NCBI GenBank assembly: GCA_022266195.1
Contig: WHVY01000007.1
Location: 620,001-684,000, forward strand
Direction: 5' to 3'
DNA: 64,000 bases
From: Tetranychus cinnabarinus
Lineage: Eukaryota; Arthropoda; Arachnida; Trombidiformes; Tetranychidae
The position numbers were made by a program, and so were the translations under genes. Below are positions 55,971-64,000 of this stretch, piece by piece (positions within the stretch are counted from its first letter, which is position 1; each line of letters opens with the position of its first letter). The notes under the pieces were generated by a model. That model searched no databases and was not told the DNA's origin. It saw nothing but the letters and a program-made list of their open reading frames with translations.

Positions 55971-56729
55971 CAAAGTTTCGACACTTTGCTAATCATCAAA
56001 CAAAAATCATAACGTCATGAAATTAAAAAAACAATTTGTTTTCCTTCACAATGCTTTGAAATACGGATTGTTTTCCCCAGCACCTTGTTAGAACATGATT
56101 TTTTAGGAATGAGAATTCCAATAACAATTTTTATCATTTGCTTTATTCAAGTCTTAAACAACGAAAGCTCAACTTTTGTTGCTTCATCGAAGGTTTGAAG
56201 AGCAGCTAAAACCAGAAATCAATTTTTTGATGATTGTCATGAATTTGATCGACTTGAACAATAAATAACTGAGAGATTTACTTTCGGCCAAAGATTAACT
56301 CCCAATTGAATAAAGTTATATTTACCTCTGAAAATTGTTTCACTATTTTCATATCAAAATGAGCTGTAATCATATCTACAATATGTATATCAATCGCACT
56401 CATTAATCACTGTGAGCATTAGTTTTCACCATTGATTGTTCAATCTTATTCGAGAATTCATTTTCATGAGTGAAATCATCTTTGACTTTATTTCAGCCAC
56501 TTGCAAGTCGAGTGTTTAATTATCATATTCAACATTACGCCATTGAATATTTTAAGCCTTGTAAGCTCATGTAGCTCACCTATCGGTGTAACGCACATTA
56601 TATAACTTTGATGTGAATGCAGATTAAGATGACAATGATGACTTATCATTGATAAGAATTCGTGCCTTTCTTTTCACCTTCATTCTTATCAACGCAAGAT
56701 AATTAAGACTTTTTATGCACTACAGCCTT

Positions 56730-56736
56730 TATAAAT
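56730..56736 (+). promoter_or_regulatory. TATA box of the frameshifted UGT gene
   Basis: TATAAAT, 56 bases before the ATG at 56786, the same spacing as in the next UGT (61268 to 61324). Confidence 0.6.
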
Positions 56737-56785
56737 CATGATTTTCTTTTATTCAGTTATTCTTGAATAGAAAGTCGAAGCAAAA

Positions 56786-58729
56786 ATGGATGAAAAAGGT
56801 TCTCTAAAAGTTTTGATGACTTCAATGATTGGGTGAGTTAATATTTCATTGTAAGTCTTAATACGGGGTGTTAGAAAATCAACTAGACCTGTTTGAATGA
56901 TAATAACTTCGAAATTGCTGGGCCATTTTTTTTATTTTTGGTATCATTAGAAAGCTGAAAGTCTAACTTAAAAAATTCCGTTCATTTTCAAACAGCAAAT
57001 TCTAGGCCGAACTACCAATCCCAGACGATGCAAAAAAATTGGGAAAATTTTAGGTGAAATTTCAAGAAATTTTGGTTAATTTTACTATGGGATGAAAATT
57101 CAATAATAGGGAAAATTTTTGCTGGATAATTAGTTGAAATAAAAAGTTAAAGCATATTTTTCGACCTACATTCAAGATTCTTTTGACCCTAAAAAGTAAG
57201 AAAAATTCGAGTTCGAAATCAGTGAAAAATTCGAAAAACCAAAAGAGAAAAAAATTTAGTTTTCGTCCATTTTGGAGAGCTAAAGTTATGCGAAAGTTCT
57301 TTTTTCCATTCTAATATTTTTTTTTAGTCAAAGACGATTCTAACAATATATCACGAGTCTGTTTACTCTGCTTGGTTCGAAAAATATTGAAGCGCAAACA
57401 GGTCTAGTTGATTTTCTAACACCCTGTATTAAAGAGTTTACTGATTTATTCAATTGTTTCTGTGTATTCACAGGCTGGGCCATTTGAATGCATGCATTGG
57501 TATTGGTTCACTTCTTCGTAAGCGCGGTCATCAAGTTTACTTTGCCCATTTTGATGAAAACAAAGAGGTGATTGAAAAGCATGGATTTCATTACATCTCA
57601 TTGTGTGAATACAATGATAAAAATTATCCCATAATGGGTGAAATACCAGCCAATATTACAGCATTTTTGCAAGCAGGTTTCGAGATGGCCTGTAAGTTCT
57701 CAACTTTGGACACTTTAAAAGAGTCAATTAAATCTGGTCTTGGTGATGGCTTTTTTACTTGAAGTCGCCAAAGGTGAAAACTGCGCAATGCTAAACATCA
57801 TTGAAAAGATAAAGCCAGATATATGTTTAGTCGATCATTATTGGAGTATGCCTTGGATGGTCAAAACTTCATGTCCAGCAGTTCCTATTATATCATCATC
57901 GCCACTTGATCTGTATAATGGTCCACCGATGGGTTCAGGATATTCAGTACATGATCCACCCGAGCTTTGGTCTGAATACCGTAAGTTGTGGGAAGAGTCA
58001 GAAAAAAATATTGTAGCAAAAGCAAAGGAATTGTACAAATTTTTTGATGTTGAATACAAACCACAGCTTTATGCAGAGCAACTCGGCATCTACATTTTCC
58101 CTGGTCCATTGGATTATCATGAATTGGGTCCACCAAAAGAAAACTGGGTTCGTCTTGACTCATCCATTCGAGCTCCAGAAACATTGGATTTCGCATTACC
58201 AGAAAAACTTAAAGATAAACCAGGAAAATTGATTTATGTCTCGATGGGAACTGTTGTCTCAGCCGTTCGACAGCTAATGGAAATGATTGTTTCTTCCTTA
58301 GCTAAATCCCCTCATAGATTCATTGTTTCAACCGGTATTAATGGTGACTCAATTAAACTTCATGATAACATGTGGGGATCCAAATTTATCAATCAAATCG
58401 CTCTCTTACCCAAAGTTGATCTATTCATAACTCATGGAGGAACCAATTCGTTGATCGAAGGCTTAACTGCTGGTAAACCATTAATAGTTATTCCTCAATT
58501 CGGCGATCAACCGGATAATGCTCAAAGAGTAGTTGATCTTGGTTTAGGTGTGAGGTTAAACTTGCATGAATTTAGTGATGAGAAGTTACTAAAAGCCATT
58601 GAAGATGTGCTCAATGATGAAAAGATTAATGCAAAGGTTGCTCGAGTCAGTGAAGAGCTGAAAAGGACTGATTCAAGAGATAAAGTTATTTCTCTTATTG
58701 AACAACTGGCACGAAACAAAACGCTTTGA
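56786..58729 (+). pseudogene. UDP-glycosyltransferase gene broken by a frameshift, with a MITE in its intron
   Basis: Exon 1 (56786-56832) encodes MDEKGSLKVLMTSMIG and splices in phase 2. Exon 2 begins at 57474 with the catalytic-His segment GLGHLNACIGIG. The frame runs to a TGA at 57760-57762 after KSGLGDGFFT. The +1 frame then continues from MAFLLEVAKGENCAM to the normal end (IEQLARNKTL) with intact IALLPKVDLFITHGG and IPQFGDQ. Against the paralogue at 61324 the break corresponds to a net loss of 11 bases around 57735-57755. The rest is well preserved, so the lesion is recent, or it could be an assembly error at the T run. The intron is 641 bases instead of 57-85 because of the inserted element at 56864-57426. 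Confidence 0.85.
56864..57426. mobile_element. Non-autonomous Tc1/mariner-like element (MITE) in a UGT intron
   Basis: 563 bases bounded by terminal inverted repeats of 32 bases with one mismatch: left end CGGGGTGTTAGAAAATCAAC and following, right end the reverse complement of CAGGGTGTTAGAAAATCAAC and following. TA lies on both sides (56862-56863 and 57427-57428), the target duplication typical of Tc1/mariner. There is no long reading frame inside, so it would need a transposase from elsewhere. Removing it leaves an intron of about 78 bases, close to that of the next UGT (85 bases), whose intron lacks it. Confidence 0.88.
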
Positions 58730-58924
58730 ATTCCAATTTCGTTCTTCGAACACGATACCTGAGATAAGGAATTTAAATAGTGAACTTGATTGTAACTGTC
58801 TTTTATAAAAGTTGACATTCAATTTATAAATTATATTGATTAAATAAAAAGATAACTCTTCAATAATAAGTTATTACAGAAATTCTTGATTCTAAGTGAA
58901 GTCAAACATTTGAGTTTGATTCAG

Positions 58925-59178
58925 GTCTGAAGATAAACTTGCGTAAATTTAGTTGTGAGAAGCTCTTGAAAGTAAGGGCAGTACTTAACTCACAAGGGCA
59001 GTACGCGATGTCATCCAAACCGATTACATTTACTAGTTTTTAAAAACGGTACTTCGATAGTAATGAAAAATATTTAATATACAATGTAATGTTCAAATAT
59101 TTCTCGCGTAAGTGAAGAGTTGGGAAGTCTGATTCAAGAGATAAAGTTGCGATTAAGTCGAACAACTTGCTCGAACCA
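58925..59178 (+). pseudogene. UGT 3'-end relic downstream of the frameshifted UGT
   Basis: Two pieces of UGT C-terminal sequence: about 58925-58972 resembles the codons for LNLHEFSGEKLLKA, and about 59091-59178 resembles those for VARVSEELKKSDS to LARNK. Unrelated or decayed sequence of about 115 bases separates them. The frame is broken in both. It shows that another UGT once stood here. Confidence 0.7.
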
Positions 59179-59950
59179 GAATACCTCCAATTTAACAAGT
59201 CACTTTCTCTCTTTTTTTAATTGTCACTGAATAAAATTTAATCTCATTTTGTCTCCTTAAACTTACCAACGGATTCCCTCATTGATTGTAGGCTCTGCTT
59301 ACGATGGATTATTTTAATATTTGGCTCATTAATCATAAAATTATAACATTTTAAACGCAATAGATTTTTTCGCCTAATAAGAAGTTATTTAAATGGACTT
59401 TGCGACTTTGGACTGATTTTTTAACATTGATAACATTTTTTCATTTTATTATGCTATTTGTATCAATACCCTTGAACATAATCTTAACAAAGTGATCACT
59501 GCAATATGCTCGAATGAAGATAGTTGATCAATGATCACCATTAAAGCTTTGAACAGTCGTATCATGATTATGATCAATTTGCACCTAAAACAATCAATTA
59601 TTGTTTATTTTTCAATTATTGATTCAATTGCGCTAACTACTTGAACCAATCATCAAATTATTTCAAGTGACCGACAATGATCTCGGGGGGAATAGGGGCC
59701 TAAGTGCACATCCATCAAACTTGATCTAGATCATTCAGTTTTCGAGTTTTAAAGGTCCCTTATAAAGACTATTTCACACCAATCTGATTCAAGCTCAGCC
59801 AAATGATTTTTCATGGCTCATAACCCTTTACAAAATCATTACATTTCAATCTTTGTATCAAATCTTTATAATAAATCTTAACAATGTTCACTTCAAATTA
59901 GATTAGTGTTCTGCTTTCAATATGCTTTTATTTGGATTCAGATTGAGATT
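59179..59950. other. Intergenic between UGT genes
   Basis: AT-rich. About 59395-59515 resembles 63655-63785, after the next UGT, so it belongs to the duplicated UGT unit. No gene seen. Confidence 0.5.
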
Positions 59951-59958
59951 ACAAATTG

Positions 59959-60502
59959 AAATACTAGATGGAGTTTGTTTCCTGGTTAAATGCTCATGAA
60001 ATATGAATCTACAAAATGATATTTTTATCTGAATCACTTTCTAAATGGAAGTCATTTTCATCGGAATTCACAACACTCAGTTGAAACATTGATTGAACGT
60101 TGATTCAAGTTTTAACAGTCAATGATAAAGAATATAATGTTTACACTTGACATTGATGGTGTGTGCTTATGTGTTTGTTTGTGATTCCCAAGAAAATTAA
60201 AAAAAATCTTGCTGGGTAAATATTGGTGATTGAGGATTCAATTAAGTCTTGTTTTTTGTCGTCTGATTTTTTCTTCTTCTTTAAATGAAAACAGAGTGAT
60301 TGAAGCGAAATAAACGTTTTACTTTTCATACGGAGAGTTGAATAACGCTTTAGGTAATGTTGATCATCCTCACCATCATCTGATAAGTTTACACATTATT
60401 TGTTACATCAACTGTTGAAAGTTGATATAACATTGAGCAAAGTGAGATGATAATAATAATAATGAAAAAAAGTCCAAGTTTTGTTGGCACAAAAAAACAT
60501 GA
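59959..60502 (+). repeat. UGT upstream flank, tandem copy B
   Basis: Partner of 55460-55970. It holds an extra segment of about 30 bases near 60030-60070 (ACTTTCTAAATGG and following). Weaker similarity continues up to the gene, for example around 60660-60775 against about 56127-56215. Confidence 0.85.
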
Positions 60503-61260
60503 AATTAGTGTGAAATGAAGACACAAACAAAAAGCCAAACTCGCATGTATTTAAACAAATAGCCTTTGGGTATCAACATTGACGCTATTTTTGTCATTAC
60601 ATTTATATTAAATGACTCAATTTCAGTGAAACCATTGGCACATTGAGACACCCTCAACACCAATAACAATTTTTATCATTTGCTTTATTCAAGTCTTAAT
60701 CATTTATTATTAAATCTGATAATCAAACAACGAAAGCTCAACTGTTGTTGTTTCATTGAAGGTTGAAGAGCAAATGAAGTCAGACATTATTTTTTTATGT
60801 TTATCGTGAATCTAGTCTTAATCAACTTGAACAATGAATTGAGAGATTTACTTTCGCACAAAGATTAACTGTCAATTGAATAAAATGATATTTACCTTTG
60901 AAAATTGTTTCAATTTTTTATATCAAAATGCAATCATATTTAAGTCAACCTCACTCATTAACTATTGTAGCTTTAGCTGCAATTTTAATTGTTCAATCTT
61001 ATCCAAGAACCCATTTTCATGAGTGAAATTGCCTTCAACTTTATTGCAGTCATTTGTTAGCTGAGTGTTTCAATTGTGACTCGAAATTGAATGATCATTT
61101 TTATTCAACTTTTTGTCATTAAATATTAATTTAGAGTCTCTCGGAACCTAAAAACCTTGGACAATCTAAGGAAAAGCTTCGACATAATTATTGTAATTTG
61201 ATTTGTATAATCGTCAAGTCTTTGCGTACCTAAATTTGCGTACAACTGTGCTTAGTTTTA
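60503..61260. other. Upstream region of the intact downstream UGT
   Basis: AT-rich, partly similar to the corresponding region before the UGT at 56786. No coding sequence seen. Confidence 0.5.
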
Positions 61261-61267
61261 CTTCAAC

Positions 61268-61276
61268 TATAAAAAA
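61268..61276 (+). promoter_or_regulatory. TATA box of the intact downstream UGT
   Basis: TATAAAAAA, 56 bases before the ATG at 61324. Confidence 0.6.
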
Positions 61277-61323
61277 CTTGCTTTTTCTTTAGTAGGTTAT
61301 TCTTGGTTGGAATCAAAGCAAAA

Positions 61324-62722
61324 ATGGATGAAAAAGGTTCGCTAAAAGTATTGATGACTTCAATGATTGGGTGAGTTAATGAACAGTTTTTTCAAAAATC
61401 GAAAAATTTATTGATTATTTAATTATATTATTCGATTGTTTCTATGTATTCACAGCCTGGGCCATTTGAATGCATGCATTGGAATTGGTTCACTTCTTCG
61501 TAAACGCGGTCATCAAGTTTACTTTGCCCATTTTGACGTGAATAAGGAAGTTATTGAAAAGCATGGATTTCATTACATCTCATTGTGTGAATACAATGAT
61601 AAAAATTATCCCATAATGGATGGAATGCCACCCAATCTTGCTAAAATGTTGGAAGCACGTTTTAAGATGGCAACCAAGTTTTCGCCTTTGGACATTTTGA
61701 AAAAGTCGATTGAATCCGATTCAGTTGCTGATGAAGGCCTCGTCTTTATACTTGAAGCTGCTAAAGGTGAGAACTGTGCAATGCTAAACATCATTGAGAA
61801 GATAAAGCCAGATGTCTGTTTAGTGGATCATTTATGGACCATGCCTTGGACAGTTAAAGCTCCATGTCCAGTGATTCCTGTTTGGTCAGCATCGCCAGTT
61901 GATTTGTACAATGGTCCGCCAATGGGTTCAGGTTATTCACTAAATGATCCACCGCAGCTTTGGTCTGAGTACCTAAAGTTGAAGGAAGAGTTCGAGCAGA
62001 ATATTGTAGCTAAAGCAAAGGAATTGTACACATTGTTTGATGCTGAATACAAACCACAGCTTTATGCAGAGCAACTAGGTATCTACATTTACCCTGGTCC
62101 ATTGGATTATCATGAATTGGGTTCACCAAAAGAAAACTGGGTTCGTCTTGATTCATCCATTCGAGCTCCAGAAACACAAAATTATGAATTACCAGAGAAA
62201 CTGAAAGATAAACCAGGAAAATTGATTTATGTCTCAATGGGAACTGTTGCTTCAGCAGTTCCCCAGCTGATGGAAATGATTGTTTCCCCCTTAGCTAAAT
62301 CTCCTCATCGATTCATTGTTTCAACAGGTGTTTATGGTGGTGCGATTGAACTCCATGATAACATGTGGGGAGATAAATATATCAATCAAATTGCTCTTTT
62401 ATCCAAAGTTGATCTATTCATAACTCATGGTGGAAGCAATTCACTGGTCGAAGGTCTATCTGCTGGTAAACCATTGATAGTTATTCCTCAATTCGGTGAC
62501 CAACCAGACAACGCTCAACGAATAGTTGATCTTGGTTTAGGTGTGAGAATAAACTTGCATGAATTTAGTGGTGAGAAGCTGCTGAAAACCATTGAAGATG
62601 TGCTCAGCAATAAAGAGATTCATTCGAATGTTGCTCGAGTAAGTGAAGAGCTGAAAAGGACCGATTCAAGAGATAAAGTTATATCGCTCATTGAACAACT
62701 GGCTCGAAACAAAACGCTTTGA
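61324..62722 (+). CDS. UDP-glycosyltransferase, bacterial-like GT1 family, intact
   Basis: Two exons, 61324-61370 and 61456-62722, with an 85-base GT-AG intron in phase 2; 437 residues, the same length as the UGT at 9172. The expected catalytic His is His19 in GLGHLNAC; the acceptor-half Asp is in VCLVDHLW. The donor site has LSKVDLFITHGGSNSL and IPQFGDQ. No signal peptide or membrane helix is visible, so a soluble enzyme conjugating sugar to small lipophilic compounds is expected. It is closest to the frameshifted UGT at 56786 (identical exon 1 protein start MDEKGSLKVLMTSMIG) and clearly further from the one at 9172. In this pair only this copy is intact, so it may carry the function for both. 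The substrate cannot be told from sequence. Confidence 0.9.
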
Positions 62723-63350
62723 GACAGATTTCGATTTTGGACATCTTTTTTATCGCAATCGCTCATCGGATATTTTTAAAAACTCACAACATCAATTTTC
62801 AATTAGATTTTGATTCCAAGCTAGTCTTAAGTCTGCATGTACACAAAAGTCGTTAGCTATGTATTGTTTATTCATAGCTCGAAAACTGAAAAAAATAATT
62901 TTAAATTCTCAGTAAACCTGTTTTTTATAAAATTTGAAGTTGAATTCAGTCTTGTATTATTAATTATTTATAATAAAAAATGTACAAACAATAAGATATT
63001 AAAGAGATTTTATGATAAATGTTTTTGTATCGAATCCTTGGTTCATTTCACAGTAGATAGTTGAGTGTCGATCTTACTTTAAATGAATAGCTGTGAAGTC
63101 ACCTTTCTACATTACAATTTTTTTATTGAACACAGAAAAATCTATTTGCATTTGTTTCAATGAAGAAATGCTAGAAAAATGCTAGAACAATTGTTTTTTT
63201 TGCCAGCACAAATTGTTCCTTAATTCTTGAAACAAGAAATTTTTGTTCTAAAGATTTATCTAATAGATTTTGTTGATTAAATAAAATGATAATTCTCCAA
63301 TAACTAATCACAGAAATTCCTAGTAATGTGTGCAGTCAAACCCATGATCT
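62723..63350. other. 3' flank of the intact UGT
   Basis: AT-rich, with AATAAA-like strings near 62973 and 63281. A 75-codon frame at 62837 has no protein-like character. No gene seen. Confidence 0.5.
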
Positions 63351-63353
63351 TTA

Positions 63354-63532
63354 TTTAGGTGTAAGCGTGAGCTTAAATTCAGTAATGAAAAACTGTTGAC
63401 CACAATGAGAAGAGCTCAATGATAAAAAGATTAATTCCAATGTCACTCGAGTAAGTGAAGAGCTGAAAAAAAATCAAATTCAAGAGATAAAGTTATCTTG
63501 CTCATTGAGCGAATTGTGTGGCGAAAACTTGG
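63354..63532 (+). pseudogene. UGT 3'-end relic downstream of the intact UGT
   Basis: Similar to the end of a UGT gene from the LGVRLN segment (63354) through AATGATAAAAAGATTAATTC and CTCGAGTAAGTGAAGAGCTG to the final LIE (63508), with indels that break the frame. It is the counterpart of the relic at 58925-59178, displaced by about 4.4 kb. Confidence 0.75.
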
Positions 63533-63862
63533 GCTGAAAATCACTATGTTTAGGTGTTTGGTTGGGAATTTTATTTCGCCATTTTTTTTAATGATTTCTT
63601 TATTATAATTATAATATTTCGAACTCTTTAGATTTTTTCGACCAATGCAGAGCAATAAAGTGGACTTTAATTTCTGACTTTGGATTGGTTTCGTAACATT
63701 GAGCAACATTTTGCTTATTTTATTTTGCTATTTGTACCCAAAAACCTTGAGTTTTATCTAGTCAAAGTTATCACTGCAATATTATTAGCTATCTTTATAT
63801 AATTACATGCACAGGAACTTAATCACTTAATCACAGACACTTGAGCTTAGTTTTAGATCAGT

Positions 63863-63870
63863 TATATAAA
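63863..63870 (+). promoter_or_regulatory. TATA box of the right-edge UGT
   Basis: TATATAAA, 55 bases before the ATG at 63918. Confidence 0.6.
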
Positions 63871-63917
63871 CTTATTTCTGCATTATTCAGTTCTTGTCGG
63901 AGGAAAATCAAAGAGAG

Positions 63918-63964
63918 ATGGATGAAAAAGGTCCTCTAAAAGTACTGATGACTTCGCTGATTGG
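63918..63964 (+). CDS. UDP-glycosyltransferase, first exon only (gene continues beyond the window)
   Basis: A 47-base exon encoding MDEKGPLKVLMTSLIG, ending in GG before a GTGAGT donor in phase 2. It matches exon 1 of the UGTs at 56786 and 61324 with Pro for Ser at residue 6 and Leu for Met at residue 14. A TATA box stands at the same distance. The second exon would begin past the right edge, so whether the gene is intact cannot be judged. It is the third member of this tandem array, at a spacing of about 2.6 kb from the preceding gene's ATG. Confidence 0.85.
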
Positions 63965-64000
63965 GTGAGTTATTGTCCATCTTAATATTAACGAATTTAC

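Noticed and set aside
57740..58729. Second half of the frameshifted UGT as an independent 329-residue gene
   Set aside because: It lacks exon 1 and the catalytic-His segment, and it continues the preceding UGT exon in another frame; a separate gene here would have no promoter.
63443..63709. 88-codon minus-strand frame over the UGT relic
   Set aside because: It is antisense to recognisable UGT 3' sequence at 63354-63532 and has no protein-like features of its own.

Overview
The window is arthropod nuclear DNA, most probably from a tetranychid spider mite (Tetranychus or a close relative). This is inferred from four things seen together: AT-rich DNA with short GT-AG introns; a cluster of bacterial-like UDP-glycosyltransferase (UGT) genes without signal peptide or membrane anchor; several small secreted cysteine-rich TIL-type proteins; and giant Ser/Gly/Asn/Ala repeat proteins that look like spider-mite silk fibroins. 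The species assignment has not been tested by any search.

Layout. 0.2-1.5 kb: a compact, probably complete JAMM/MPN deubiquitinase gene (MYSM1/MPND type). 1.7-2.8 kb (minus): the ribosome-biogenesis gene BRX1, with a one-base frameshift in exon 2. 4.4-6.4 kb: three small secreted TIL-like genes. 7.3-8.5 kb (minus): a graveyard holding a broken UGT exon pair, a glycogen-debranching-enzyme-like fragment and unidentified coding-like pieces. 9.2-10.5 kb: an intact two-exon UGT.

10.2-35.9 kb: the main feature, a tandem triplication. Each unit begins inside the last 110 codons of the UGT, carries about 1.8 kb of spacer and a complete fibroin-like gene (1963, 2014 and 1485 residues), and ends about 1 kb after it. 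Units 1 and 2 have exactly the same non-coding length (3129 bp) and differ there at very few bases, while the internal 29-residue repeat arrays differ in number (53, 56 and 36 copies). The duplication is therefore recent and the arrays are still changing.

36.3-37.0 kb (minus): a TIL-like domain fused to a proline-rich tail. 38.45 kb: tRNA-Glu(UUC). 38.5-55.4 kb: AT-rich non-coding DNA around a single-exon FoxD forkhead gene, resembling the gene-poor surroundings of a developmental regulator. 55.4-64 kb: a tandem UGT array: one UGT broken by a frameshift and carrying a Tc1/mariner-like MITE in its intron, one intact UGT, and the first exon of a third UGT that runs off the right edge. UGT 3'-end relics follow the two in-window genes.

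The genes do not form one pathway. The plausible themes are silk (fibroins), detoxification by glycosylation (UGTs) and secreted protease inhibition (TIL proteins). These accessory families are expanding by tandem duplication between ordinary housekeeping and developmental genes.
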